In this document: piece after piece, positions 1 to 9,828 of the stretch
Layout: the number at the start of each line of letters is the position of its first letter
Position numbering within the stretch: position 1 is the first letter of the stretch
Assembly: GCA_029961045.1 (NCBI GenBank)
Contig: JASBVN010000002.1
Location: 1-63,487 of the forward strand
From: Alicyclobacillaceae bacterium
Lineage (GTDB): Bacteria; Bacillota; Bacilli; Kyrpidiales; Kyrpidiaceae
Reading direction: 5' to 3'
Length of the DNA stretch: 63,487 bases
The notes under the pieces: model-generated
Seen by the model: the letters and a program-made list of their open reading frames with translations, nothing else
Database searches by the model: none
Told to the model about the DNA's origin: nothing
Made by a program: the position numbers and the translations under genes

Positions 1-569
1 TGCGAAGGCTTGTCCCGCAGAACCGCGTAAGTCAAGACGGCCAGGAATAAACCGCCAATTCCGAAAATGTAAAAGACACTCCTCCATCCCCAATATTCCA
101 CGATATAGCCGCTCAGCGGGGCGCCCACCACCGTTCCCAAGGTCAAGGCGGACAGCCACAACCCCGAGGCAAACCCCCTCTCACTCGGCAACATCCAGTT
201 CGAGACCATTTTGGTGTTGGACGGAAGCAGAGGACCTTCGGCCGCGCCGAAGATGATGCGCATGACGAGAAGACTGGCAAAGGACCATACCATTCCCGTG
301 CCGACGGTAAACAGGGACCACAGCGCCAGGCAAACGGTGAGAATGACCCGCGGGGAAAACCGGTCCGCCAAAAATCCGCCGAAAAAGTTCAAAACCGCAT
401 ATCCGATGGTGAGTCCGCTGATCACCACTCCGATTTCGGTGGCGTTGAGATGAAACTCTTTCATGATGTGCGGAACCGCTACGGACAAATTGGCGCGGTC
501 CATATAAGAAACCAGGGACAGGATAAACAGCCAGAACAGGATGAACCATCGCAGATTTCCTTTGAACAT
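1..569 (-). CDS. MFS transporter, ACS-like family (3' part lost at window edge)
   Basis: The reading frame is open to the window edge, so only the N-terminal ~189 residues are present. They begin MFKGNLRWFILFWLF and show about five or six hydrophobic segments. The MFS loop signature is present after TM2 (GGFLADRFSPR), and SYMDRANLSVAVP near residue 22 is typical of the anion:cation symporter branch (organic acid, glucarate or phthalate type). An AGGAG sits 8-9 nt before the ATG. It lies just downstream of the acyl-CoA ligase on the same strand, so import of an organic acid that the ligase activates is plausible but unproven. The substrate cannot be told from this fragment. Confidence 0.85.
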   Translation of the reverse strand, partial: MFKGNLRWFILFWLFILSLVSYMDRANLSVAVPHIMKEFHLNATEIGVVISGLTIGYAVLNFFGGFLADRFSPRVILTVCLALWSLFTVGTGMVWSFASLLVMRIIFGAAEGPLLPSNTKMVSNWMLPSERGFASGLWLSALTLGTVVGAPLSGYIVEYWGWRSVFYIFGIGGLFLAVLTYAVLRDKPS

Positions 570-610
570 GAGCAGACTCCTTTCTCCGGTGGATGATGGA
601 CACCCGCTTT

Positions 611-2176
611 TCAAGATTGCGGTTCCGCCCCCAAGCTCCGGTAGGTGTCCCGCAGGCGGTATTTCATGATTTTCCCGGACGGGGTGCGGGGCAGTTCATC
701 GACGAAGACCACATACCTCGGTTTTTTGTACCCTGCCAGACGGGATTTGCAGTAGTCGAGAATCTCCTGTTCGCTCGGATTCGATCCGGGCTGAGGCACG
801 ATGACGGCACACACGGCTTCGAGGTATTTGGGGTCGGGCACACCGATGATCGCCACGTCGCGAATTTTGGGATGTTGGATCAACACGTTTTCCAATTCCG
901 CCGGGTAGATGTTCTCTCCGCCGCTGCGGATCATGTCCTTTTTGCGGCCGGCGATGACGAGATACCCGTCTTCGTCGATGCGTCCCAGGTCGCCGGTGCG
1001 ACACCACCCGTCGACGAAGGTCTCCCGGGTGGCTTCCGGTTTGCGCCAGTATTCGCGGGCGACGACGGGGCTTTTAATCCAGATCTCGCCCACCTCTCCT
1101 TTCCCCAAAGACCGGCCGTCGTCGTCGGCGATCTTGATTTCGGTGAGGGGCATGGGCTTGCCTACGGTGTGTCCCTTGTGGTAAACGTCCTCGGGATCGA
1201 GACACGCGGCGATCGGGGTACCTTCGGTCAATCCGTAGATCTGAATCAACCCCACGTGGGGGAATCGCTCGCGCAACCGCTCGATCGCCCACGGCAAGAC
1301 CGGGTCGCCCCCGGAGATGATGGCCTTCAGGTGCTCGAGCCTGTAAGTGTCGAGATCCGGAAGATTCAACATGTCATAGAGCATAAAGGGAAACAACAAG
1401 ACGTGGGTCACCCGCTTTTGCTCCATGACCTTCAGGACGCGCCGGATGTCGAAGCCCCCGCTTTTGGTGATGATGACGTGCGCTCCGACCAGAAGGCCGG
1501 GCAAGGACAAGTCTTCCAAGGCGCCGACGTGGTACAGGGGGCCCGTTGTCATACAGACGTCGGAAGGTTTTAGATTCCACTTCAGGGCCTGGATGGCGGC
1601 GAACCAAAGGGTGTTGTCGTGGGTCCACAGCGCGCCTTTGGGTCTCCCTGTGGTGCCCGATGTGTACATCAGCATCACCGGGTCGCTGCCCGACAGCGGG
1701 GGAGGGTCGGACAGGACCGGTTCCCCGCGCTCTAAAGTCTCCCACGGAAGGCACCATTCGGGGATGCTGCCTTCCCGGGAGAGGCACACATAATGCTTGA
1801 CGGGAACCGAATGCCGGATGGCCGCCACGCGCTCCAGGAACGCGCTTTCGAAACAGAGGGTATGGGTTTCCGAATCCTTCAAAGCGTACTCGAGTTCTTC
1901 GCTTGCCAGCCGGAAATTTAATCGGACGGCTATGGCGCCGAGCTTGGCGGCCGCAAAATAGACGGCCCAGTACTCGAGGCAGTTGTACAGCAGGATCCCG
2001 ACGCGGTCCCCTTTGGAAACCCCCAACTTTCGCAACGCGTTGGCGTAAGAATCGGAGAGGGCGTGCAGTTGCGCGTAGGTCCAGGAGGGGCCGTCTTCCA
2101 ACTGAACAGCCGTTTTCTCTCCGTCGACGGCTCGCAAGTCCTGGATGGTTCTCCTCAGTAGATAAGCGACATCCAC
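611..2176 (-). CDS. AMP-dependent acyl-CoA synthetase/ligase (class I adenylate-forming)
   Basis: ATP-dependent CoA activation of a carboxylic acid, cytosolic. The AMP-binding P-loop YTSGTTGRPKGA lies about one third in, IYGLTEGTP is the A5 motif, CRTGDLGRIDEDGY the hinge region, and PRTPSGKIMKYRLR carries the C-terminal catalytic lysine. At about 520 residues it is full length. An in-frame ATG 18 nt upstream has no ribosome site, whereas the GTG chosen here is preceded by GAGGTGA at 5 nt. It probably forms a unit with the MFS gene downstream. The substrate could be a medium/long-chain fatty acid or an aromatic acid; the sequence alone does not decide. Confidence 0.87.
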   Translation of the reverse strand: MDVAYLLRRTIQDLRAVDGEKTAVQLEDGPSWTYAQLHALSDSYANALRKLGVSKGDRVGILLYNCLEYWAVYFAAAKLGAIAVRLNFRLASEELEYALKDSETHTLCFESAFLERVAAIRHSVPVKHYVCLSREGSIPEWCLPWETLERGEPVLSDPPPLSGSDPVMLMYTSGTTGRPKGALWTHDNTLWFAAIQALKWNLKPSDVCMTTGPLYHVGALEDLSLPGLLVGAHVIITKSGGFDIRRVLKVMEQKRVTHVLLFPFMLYDMLNLPDLDTYRLEHLKAIISGGDPVLPWAIERLRERFPHVGLIQIYGLTEGTPIAACLDPEDVYHKGHTVGKPMPLTEIKIADDDGRSLGKGEVGEIWIKSPVVAREYWRKPEATRETFVDGWCRTGDLGRIDEDGYLVIAGRKKDMIRSGGENIYPAELENVLIQHPKIRDVAIIGVPDPKYLEAVCAVIVPQPGSNPSEQEILDYCKSRLAGYKKPRYVVFVDELPRTPSGKIMKYRLRDTYRSLGAEPQS

Positions 2177-2383
2177 GGATTTCACCTCTTCCATAACAAG
2201 ATCAAATCGGTCCGAATTCTATGTTTCATGCAAAAAAAGTGCCATTTTTCGAAGAAGGTCTCTTTCGCGAATGCGGGGGCGGGCTCTACTTCTTTCGTTT
2301 GGGTTTCCGAAGTTCTGGGGCGAAAGATCCGGCCGGATGCGATCAACGAATGTACGGAATTCAAACAGATGTGCAGGACAATG

Positions 2384-2400
2384 TGTACGAATAATGTACA
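2384..2400. promoter_or_regulatory. Inverted repeat TGTAC-N7-GTACA (operator candidate)
   Basis: Perfect 5-7-5 inverted repeat in the AT-rich stretch between the divergent acyl-CoA ligase and nifB. It is nearer the ligase start, so it may be the binding site of a ligase/MFS regulator of the TetR or GntR kind. It does not fit the GlnR consensus because the inner bases differ. Confidence 0.35.
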
Positions 2401-2502
2401 ATACATAAATTCCTATTTGAAAATACAATAATCTTGCCGGCCCGGAGGGCGCGTGGGGTTAAAGCTTCTTTGCAGTGAATTCTGAGAACGACACACCATA
2501 AA

Positions 2503-2535
2503 TGTAAGGATTAATAACAAAAACGAAAGTATAAT
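2503..2535 (+). promoter_or_regulatory. GlnR/TnrA-type box and sigma-A -10 element upstream of nifB
   Basis: TGTAA-N7-TAACA (2503-2519) matches the Bacillales GlnR/TnrA consensus TGTNA-N7-TNACA at all eight fixed positions. A perfect TATAAT follows at 2530-2535, so the box covers the -35 position. Paenibacillus nif operons are controlled by GlnR through such boxes. Here the placement could mean repression, or activation with no consensus -35 needed. The rest of 2401-2647 holds no gene. Confidence 0.7.
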
Positions 2536-2647
2536 TAACGATAAGATGACATAAGAAACCCACATTTGATACGCCGAAACAGTCGCGGCCGTCCGATTGG
2601 AGGTTCATGTTTGATTGAAATCGGGAAGGGAAAGGAGAGAGCGACCG

Positions 2648-4099
2648 ATGTCCAATTGCGGAGGACGCGCGAGAATTTCCGGAGCGGCAGGCGGCTGCGG
2701 TGCTGCGGGAGGGGGTTCCCGAGGTCGTTTCGCCGACGGATTGCCGGAACATGTGGCCGAAAAGGTCAAACGGCATCCCTGTTACAGCGAGGAAGCCCAT
2801 CACTTTTTTGCGCGAATGCACGTGGCTGTGGCACCTGCATGTAATATTCAATGCAAATACTGTAACAGGAAGTACGATTGCATGAACGAAAGCCGCCCGG
2901 GGGTGACCAGCGAACTCTTAACTCCAGAGGAAGCGGTGGAAAAAGTGTTGGCGGTGGGTGCCGTCATCCGGAACACGACGGTCGTAGGGATCGCCGGGCC
3001 GGGGGATCCCTTGGCGAATCCCCGCCAAACGTTCCGGACCTTTGAGTTGATCCGCCGGGCGGCTCCCGACATGAAACTGTGTCTGAGCACCAATGGACTG
3101 GCATTGCCCGATTATGTCGATACCATTCGGGAACTTGGAATCGATCACGTCACCATTACCGTCAACGCCGTCGATCCCGAGGTCGGGCAACACATTTACC
3201 GCTATGTGACCTGGAAAGGGAAGCTCTTAACGGGACTGGAAGCCGCTCGGGTGTTGTTGGAGCGGCAATTGGAAGGCCTGGAAAGGCTCGTAGAAGCCGG
3301 TATTCTCGTCAAAATCAATTCCGTTCTGATCCCGGGAATCAACGATCTTCACATGAAGGAGATTTCCCAAACCGTGCGGGAACGGGGAGCTTTCCTTCAC
3401 AACATCATGCCGTTGATCATCGCCGACGGGTCCGATTTCGAGAGAGAAGGAAGGCGGGGAGCCCTCCCCGAAGACGTAGCCGCCGCCCAGGAGGCCAGTG
3501 GCGCCGGAAATCGCCTCATGCGCCACTGCCGCCAATGCCGGGCGGACGCCGTCGGACTCTTGGGGGAAGACCGCAGCAAAGAATTCACGAAAGAGAAATT
3601 CCGGCAGATGTCTGCTCGTTACGACCCGGAGGCCCGGAGGAAACTCCACGCCGACCTGGATCGCCGAATCGAGAAGATGGCCGCGTCCCGTCGCGCGGCG
3701 GCCGCGAACCTGCAACTGCGCCAAATGGACGGGCTTTCTCCTTTTCGTGCCGCCGTGGCGACCTCCGGAGGGAACAAGGTCAACCAACATTTTGGTCATG
3801 CCAAAGAATTTCAAATCTACGAAGTTTCACCTTCCGGAATTGCATTTCTCACGGCTCGAAAAGTGGAGTCCTATTGTTCCGGAATGGAGGCGTGCGGGGA
3901 TGACATCGACCGGATCGGAGAGATTGCCGGGATGATCCGGGATTGCCGGTATGTTCTGTGTACCCGGATCGGGCCCGAGCCGGAATCGGCGTTGCGCGAA
4001 ATGGGCATCGAGGTGTGGACGGCCTATGGATCCATCGAAGAAGAACTGGTTCGATTGGCGCAAAAACACGCGGCAGTTCACGCAGCGGCCGAGGCGTAG
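2648..4099 (+). CDS. nifB: Nitrogenase cofactor biosynthesis protein NifB
   Basis: Radical-SAM enzyme that builds NifB-co, the 8Fe-9S-C core of FeMo-co. The radical-SAM cysteines are in CNIQCKYC (about Cys65, 69, 72), preceded by the NifB-typical HPCYSEEAHHFFARMH stretch. The C-terminal ~110 residues form a NifX-like domain (AVATSGGNKVNQHFGHAKEF). At 483 residues it is the long two-domain form. The ATG is preceded by AAAGGAG at about 10 nt; an upstream in-frame ATG lacks this. It is first in a gene run that continues with nifV and nifS, and a GlnR-like box lies upstream. The N-terminus is unusually rich in glycine and cysteine (first ~25 residues). Confidence 0.97.
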   Translation: MSNCGGRARISGAAGGCGAAGGGSRGRFADGLPEHVAEKVKRHPCYSEEAHHFFARMHVAVAPACNIQCKYCNRKYDCMNESRPGVTSELLTPEEAVEKVLAVGAVIRNTTVVGIAGPGDPLANPRQTFRTFELIRRAAPDMKLCLSTNGLALPDYVDTIRELGIDHVTITVNAVDPEVGQHIYRYVTWKGKLLTGLEAARVLLERQLEGLERLVEAGILVKINSVLIPGINDLHMKEISQTVRERGAFLHNIMPLIIADGSDFEREGRRGALPEDVAAAQEASGAGNRLMRHCRQCRADAVGLLGEDRSKEFTKEKFRQMSARYDPEARRKLHADLDRRIEKMAASRRAAAANLQLRQMDGLSPFRAAVATSGGNKVNQHFGHAKEFQIYEVSPSGIAFLTARKVESYCSGMEACGDDIDRIGEIAGMIRDCRYVLCTRIGPEPESALREMGIEVWTAYGSIEEELVRLAQKHAAVHAAAEA

Positions 4100-4162
4100 C
4101 GCGGGAGGGGCGGCGCGCCGCATTCGGCGGTCGAGGAAATGGTCGCGGAGGAGGTCCCCGAG

Positions 4163-5347
4163 GTGAAAGTGTTCTTTTGCGACAGCACCTTGCGCGACGG
4201 CGAACAGGCCCCCGGCGTCGCATTTCGGCGGGAGGAGAAGATAGCATTGGCCCGGCTCTTGGATGAGGCGGGGGTCGACGAAATCGAGGTAGGGGTTCCC
4301 GCCATGGGAGAGCGGGAACAGCAGGACGTGGCGGAGATCTTTTCGATGCCGATGCGGACTGTTCCGGTCGCTTGGAACCGGACCCGGCGGGAGGATATCG
4401 CGGCCTCGGTCCGGTGCGGCGCCGTCCGAGTCCACGTGGCGCTTCCGGTGTCGGACATCATGATCCGGAAGAAGCTGCATTCTTCCCGGCGGGAGGTCCT
4501 CTCCCGCCTCCTGGATGTGGTGGACTATGCGCGGGAGTGCGGGACGCGGGTCTCCGTGGGGTTTGAAGATGCCTCGCGCGCCGACCCGTCTTTTCTCGGC
4601 CGGGTGGCGGAGTCGCTGGAGCCGTTCCAAGTGGTCCGGTTTCGCGTGGCGGACACGGTGGGGATTTTGACCCCCTGGGCCACCCAGAGGTTGATCGCCC
4701 GGTTGAAGGAGTTCACCGCCGTCCCGTTGGAATTCCACGGACACAATGATTTGGGACTGGCCGTCGCCAATACACTGGCGGCTTTAGAGGCCGGGGCGGA
4801 ATGGGCGAGTACCACGGTGTTGGGATTGGGGGAAAGGGCGGGAAACGCCGCTCTTGAAGCGGTAGCCGTGGGGGCGCACCTCTTGCTGGGGAGAGAGGTG
4901 GGGATCCGGCTATCCCTATTGTCCCGCCTCGCGGAACAGGTGTCCACCGCATCCGGCCTGGCGATACCCGATCAGGCTCCGGTGGTGGGATCCAGGGTGT
5001 TCACCCACGAATCCGGCATTCATGTGGACGGTGTCTTGAAAGCACCGGAAACCTATGAACCTTTTCCGCCGGAGTGGGTCGGGCGGAGCCGGCGCATCGT
5101 GTTCGGAAGGCATTCGGGTCGAAACGGCTTGCGGAAAGTATTGGAGGCCGGCGGATTCTCGCCGTCCTCCGAGGAACTGGATGCTCTTATAGAAAGAATT
5201 AGAGAATTAGCCGTTTCCCGCAAAGAGTTTCTCACCGAGGAGATCATTTGCCGGCTGTACCGGGAAGCGCGGCCAAATCCAGTGGAACAGTCCCCGGAGG
5301 GGATCCGGTCCCCATCGACGGTTTCCGTCCGGCCGGGCGGGAGGTGA
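4163..5347 (+). CDS. nifV: Homocitrate synthase NifV
   Basis: Condenses acetyl-CoA and 2-oxoglutarate to homocitrate, the organic ligand of FeMo-co. It is an HMGL-like TIM barrel with DSTLRDGEQAPG at the very N-terminus, the metal-site HGHNDLGLAVAN, and FGRHSGRNGL toward the C-terminus. About 394 residues, normal for NifV. The GTG is chosen because GGAGGAGG lies 8 nt upstream; an in-frame ATG 24 nt earlier has poorer spacing. A 2-isopropylmalate or citramalate synthase would look similar, but the nif setting and length favour NifV. Seven bases separate it from nifS. Confidence 0.92.
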   Translation: MKVFFCDSTLRDGEQAPGVAFRREEKIALARLLDEAGVDEIEVGVPAMGEREQQDVAEIFSMPMRTVPVAWNRTRREDIAASVRCGAVRVHVALPVSDIMIRKKLHSSRREVLSRLLDVVDYARECGTRVSVGFEDASRADPSFLGRVAESLEPFQVVRFRVADTVGILTPWATQRLIARLKEFTAVPLEFHGHNDLGLAVANTLAALEAGAEWASTTVLGLGERAGNAALEAVAVGAHLLLGREVGIRLSLLSRLAEQVSTASGLAIPDQAPVVGSRVFTHESGIHVDGVLKAPETYEPFPPEWVGRSRRIVFGRHSGRNGLRKVLEAGGFSPSSEELDALIERIRELAVSRKEFLTEEIICRLYREARPNPVEQSPEGIRSPSTVSVRPGGR

Positions 5348-5354
5348 GCCGGCC

Positions 5355-6515
5355 GTGGTCGGTCCCGTCTACTATTTGGACTACGCGGCCACGACCCCTC
5401 CTGCTCCGGCGGTGACGGGAAAGATGATCCAGGTCTTGGAGTCCCAATGGGGCAATCCTTCTTCCCTGCACGGCAGGGGCGCCCTGGCGAGGGAGGTGCT
5501 CGAGGAGGCCCGTGAGGAGGTGGCCGCATGGTTGGCGTGCCGTCCGCGGGAGATCGTTTTCACCTCCGGAGGGACGGAAGCGAACCATCTGGCGGTGTGG
5601 GGGACGGTTTTGGCCGCCCGAGAAGGCATCGGGGGGACGGACCGGCGGGAGATTCTCCTGTCCGCCGTCGAGCACAGTTCCCTGTCGGAATGTGCGGACC
5701 GCCTCCGCCGGATGGGCTGGACCGTGCGCTTCCTGCCGGTGGATGCGGAAGGGCGGGTCTCTCCGGACGTATTGCGGCGGGAAGTGTCCGGCCGGACGCT
5801 CCTGGTCAGCATCCAGTGGGTGAACCACGAGGTGGGCACGGTTCAGCCGGTTCGGGAGCTGGCCCACATCGCCCGGGAGGCCGGAGCGCTGTTTCACACC
5901 GACGCCGTCCAGGCCGCTTCTGCCTTTGACGTCGACGTCTCCCGAACCGGGGTGGACCTGATGTCCTTGTCGGGCCACAAAATTTACGGTCCCCAGGGAA
6001 CGGGCGTTCTGTACATCCGGAGCGGTGTTTCCTTCCGGTACCCGTTCGGGTCTGGGAGACAAGAACGGGGGAGGCGCCCCGGCACCGAGAATGTGGCGGG
6101 GATCGCCGGCCTGGCCGAGGCCGTCCGGGAATTAAAGGGCGTCCGGGACCGGGTATCGGCTCAACTGGAACGGACGCGGGAACGGCTGTGGCGCGCGTTG
6201 GCCGGCCGCCTGCCCCAGTTGGTTCGGTTTACGCCGCGCACCGGGATCCATCCGGCCATTTTGAGCGTCGGAGTTCCCGGGGAAGACGGAGATGGGCTGG
6301 TCGTCGCCTTGAATCGAGCGGGCCTCCAGGTGTCCTCGGGAGCCGCTTGTCGCGCCGGGGAGGGAAGGCCTTCCCCCGTTCTCCTGGCGATGGGGATTTC
6401 CGAAGACTTGGCGAAAAGCATGATCCGCATCAGTCTCGGAAAGGGATTTTCAGAAGAAGCCGTGGAAGATGTCGCGGAGCGGTTTGCCGCCGCGTTGCGG
6501 AAGGTCGGCGCGTGA
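5355..6515 (+). CDS. nifS: Cysteine desulfurase, NifS/IscS family
   Basis: PLP enzyme that releases persulfide sulfur from cysteine for Fe-S cluster assembly. LDYAATTPPA opens the protein, HTDAVQAA holds the PLP-binding Asp, SLSGHKIYGPQG carries the Schiff-base lysine (Lys209), and SSGAACRAGEG holds the active cysteine (Cys332). The GTG start has GGAGGTGA 7 nt upstream. Its place between nifV and the nif regulator suggests a nitrogenase-dedicated enzyme. No nifU scaffold gene is in the window, so an SUF or other scaffold elsewhere must be used. Confidence 0.92.
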   Translation: MVGPVYYLDYAATTPPAPAVTGKMIQVLESQWGNPSSLHGRGALAREVLEEAREEVAAWLACRPREIVFTSGGTEANHLAVWGTVLAAREGIGGTDRREILLSAVEHSSLSECADRLRRMGWTVRFLPVDAEGRVSPDVLRREVSGRTLLVSIQWVNHEVGTVQPVRELAHIAREAGALFHTDAVQAASAFDVDVSRTGVDLMSLSGHKIYGPQGTGVLYIRSGVSFRYPFGSGRQERGRRPGTENVAGIAGLAEAVRELKGVRDRVSAQLERTRERLWRALAGRLPQLVRFTPRTGIHPAILSVGVPGEDGDGLVVALNRAGLQVSSGAACRAGEGRPSPVLLAMGISEDLAKSMIRISLGKGFSEEAVEDVAERFAAALRKVGA

Positions 6516-6545
6516 AACGGTCCTCACCAGCGAATTTCCGTCGAA

Positions 6546-7331
6546 ATGAGGGTGGCGGTCGTGAAAGTGGGATTGTTCAGCGCAAGGAGCATGTTGGCGC
6601 GGATTGTGTCGGCCGTACTCGAAGAGGATGGTCATCTGTTGTTTTCCAGCCGGTACTGGTCTGTATTTGAAAAGGGAGTGCGCAGCGGCCTGTTCGATCT
6701 GCTGATTTTCGACTGTCCGGGAGTGTGCCCGTTTTCCGACATCCGCTGTTTGGCGCTGGCTCGGTCCGCCCGCGTGCACACCGTGGTCATCAGTCCGCAG
6801 CAATGTTCGGAAATGGGCGAACGCCTCCGTCTGTGCGGTTTGGATGTACTGACGGATCCCTTTTATCCCCATGAACTCCTCCAATTGGTGCGCCGAATCT
6901 CTGAAAGACTGTCCAGCCGGCCGGAAGCCCCCCGCCGTCCGTCGCCTTCTCCCGGTCCCGTGCTCGTGCCCGGAGAGGGCATGGTCGAGTTATCTCCCAC
7001 CATGCTGTTGGACCGAAAATCGGAGTGTCTGATCTCCGATGGCCTGAGGATTGAGCTGTCCCGGAGGGAATTCCGCCTGTTGGACGCCCTTTTGCGCCGG
7101 GAAGGCGAAGTGGTCGACTACGATACCCTTTTGACCGAAATCTGGGGCGACGGGGAAAAGGGGAGTTACGACAGTCTCTACGTGGTCGTCCGTTCGCTCA
7201 GAAAAAAACTGGGATCCCGGGACGGGAAGGAAGACATTGTTCAAAACAAATACGGCCGCGGGTACATGTTTAAACGGACCGGGGCCGGCGAACGGGAGAA
7301 TTGCGGCATTGCGGAGACGAAAGTTATATAA
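6546..7331 (+). CDS. Orphan winged-helix regulator with cysteine-rich degenerate receiver, inside nif cluster
   Basis: About 261 residues. The C-terminal ~100 form an OmpR/PhoB-type winged helix (SRREFRLLDALLRREGEVVDY, then YVVVRSLRKKLG and NKYGRGYMFK). The N-terminal ~120 follow a response-regulator fold but lack the acidic pair after beta-1, and the conserved Lys position reads VLTDPF. An Asp at residue 56 could still be the beta-3 Asp. Five cysteines (57, 61, 68, 87, 97) cluster in this domain. A linker rich in proline and serine joins the two parts. There is no partner kinase nearby. It lies directly before nifH, so control of nif transcription by redox or metal state is a reasonable inference. 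The start is uncertain: GTG codons at 6552 and 6561 are alternatives. Confidence 0.8.
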   Translation: MRVAVVKVGLFSARSMLARIVSAVLEEDGHLLFSSRYWSVFEKGVRSGLFDLLIFDCPGVCPFSDIRCLALARSARVHTVVISPQQCSEMGERLRLCGLDVLTDPFYPHELLQLVRRISERLSSRPEAPRRPSPSPGPVLVPGEGMVELSPTMLLDRKSECLISDGLRIELSRREFRLLDALLRREGEVVDYDTLLTEIWGDGEKGSYDSLYVVVRSLRKKLGSRDGKEDIVQNKYGRGYMFKRTGAGERENCGIAETKVI

Positions 7332-7383
7332 CCTAACAAAAAAATTACCGAAACAAGCGATTCTGACAAAATAGAGCCATATA

Positions 7384-7400
7384 TGTCAGGATATATTACT
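7384..7400 (+). promoter_or_regulatory. GlnR/TnrA-like box upstream of nifH
   Basis: TGTCA-N7-TTACT matches seven of the eight fixed positions of TGTNA-N7-TNACA and shares an internal GGAT with the perfect box before nifB. It sits about 60 nt before the nifH start in an AT-rich 130-nt gap. A single-mismatch box can occur by chance, so the context carries much of the support. Confidence 0.5.
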
Positions 7401-7440
7401 CACATGGTGATAACATGAAATCAAACCTCTACCACCCTAA

Positions 7441-8361
<921 letters not shown>

Positions 8362-8373
8362 GGGGGTGAGCCC

Positions 8374-9810
8374 ATGGGTGAGAGCAGCACGCTGATCCAA
8401 GAGCGGCGCAAAATTGTGGAAGATGTCCTGACCGCATACCCGGCCAAGACCCGGGAAGAACGGGCCGCGCACATCGGCGTCAAGGACCCGGAAGACGCCG
8501 GTTCCTGCGCCGTGGCGAACAACGTCAAATCCCGTCCCGGAGTGATGACCATTCGCGGATGTGCCTACGCGGGGTCCAAGGGGGTGGTGTGGGGGCCCGT
8601 GAAGGATGCCATCCACATTTCCCACGGCCCGGTGGGTTGCGGTCAGTACAGCTGGTGGTCGCGCCGGAATTATCACAACGGCATCACGGGGATCACCTCG
8701 TTCGTCAGCATGCAGATCACGAGCGATTTTCAAGAACGCGACGTGGTGTTCGGCGGCGACAAAAAGCTGGCCAAAATGATCCGGGACCTCGACCGGCTGT
8801 TCCCGTTGAACAAGGGAATCACCATCCAGTCGGAATGCCCGATCGGGCTCATCGGCGACGACATCGAGGCGGTGGCCCGGGAAACGTCCGCCGAACTGGG
8901 AAAACCCGTCGTACCGGTCCGCTGTGAAGGATTTCGGGGGGTCAGCCAATCCCTGGGCCATCACATCGCCAACGACTCGATCCGCGACTGGCTGCTGGGC
9001 ACCCGAAACCTTCCGGACGGGGGAACCCCCTATGACGTGGCGCTGATCGGCGACTACAACATCGGCGGCGACGCGTGGGCGACCCGGAAGATTCTCGAGG
9101 AGATGGGGTTGCGGGTCGTGGCCATGTGGTCCGGGGACGGGACGATGCAGGAGTTGGCGCATACCCCGGGGGCGAAGCTCAACATCATCCATTGTTACCG
9201 GTCGATGAACTACATTTGTCGCCATATGGAGGAAAAGTACGGCATTCCGTGGGTCGAATACAACTTTTTCGGCCCGACGAAAATCAAAGAGAGCATGCGC
9301 AAAATCGCCTCCTATTTTGACGACCGCATTAAGGAGCAGACGGAGAAGGTCATTGCCAAGTACGAGCCCCTGATGCAGGCCACGATCGAAAAATATCGCC
9401 CGCGGCTGGAAGGCAAAAAGGTCATGCTCCTGGTCGGCGGCCTGCGGCCGAGGCACATGGTGGGGGCGTACGAAGATCTGGGGATGGAGATCGTCGCCAC
9501 GGGATACGAATTCGGCCACGACGACGATTACGAAAGGACCTTCCCCGAGGTGGGCGAGGCCACCATTATCTATGACGATCCGACGGCCTACGAACTGGAA
9601 CAGTTTGCGGCTCGCCTCCAGGTCGATCTAGTGGGTTCCGGAATCAAGGAAAAATACGTCTATCACAAAATGGGGCTGCCGTTCCGGCAAATGCACTCCT
9701 GGGATTACAGCGGGCCCTATCACGGATTCGACGGATTTCCGGTCTTCGCCCGGGATATGGACATGGCGATCAACAACCCCAGTTGGGGGCTGCTCAAGGC
9801 ACCATTTTGA
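8374..9810 (+). CDS. nifD: Nitrogenase molybdenum-iron protein alpha chain NifD
   Basis: Alpha subunit of the MoFe protein, carrying FeMo-co. P-cluster cysteines are Cys63 (RGCAYAG), Cys89 ([11 protein letters not shown]) and Cys155 ([11 protein letters not shown]). FeMo-co ligands are Cys274 ([11 protein letters not shown]) and His441 ([13 protein letters not shown]). 478 residues, normal length without the clostridial insertion. GGGGGTGAG precedes the ATG. It is followed 18 nt later by nifK. All diagnostic ligands are present, so the enzyme should be functional. Confidence 0.98.
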   Translation: MGESSTLIQERRKIVEDVLTAYPAKTREERAAHIGVKDPEDAGSCAVANNVKSRPGVMTIRGCAYAGSKGVVWGPVKDAIHISHGPVGCGQYSWWSRRNYHNGITGITSFVSMQITSDFQERDVVFGGDKKLAKMIRDLDRLFPLNKGITIQSECPIGLIGDDIEAVARETSAELGKPVVPVRCEGFRGVSQSLGHHIANDSIRDWLLGTRNLPDGGTPYDVALIGDYNIGGDAWATRKILEEMGLRVVAMWSGDGTMQELAHTPGAKLNIIHCYRSMNYICRHMEEKYGIPWVEYNFFGPTKIKESMRKIASYFDDRIKEQTEKVIAKYEPLMQATIEKYRPRLEGKKVMLLVGGLRPRHMVGAYEDLGMEIVATGYEFGHDDDYERTFPEVGEATIIYDDPTAYELEQFAARLQVDLVGSGIKEKYVYHKMGLPFRQMHSWDYSGPYHGFDGFPVFARDMDMAINNPSWGLLKAPF

Positions 9811-9828
9811 CCGGTGAGGTGAAGGAGG

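Noticed and set aside
593-1573. 326-codon frame antisense to the acyl-CoA ligase
   Set aside because: Ligase motifs on the other strand are unambiguous.
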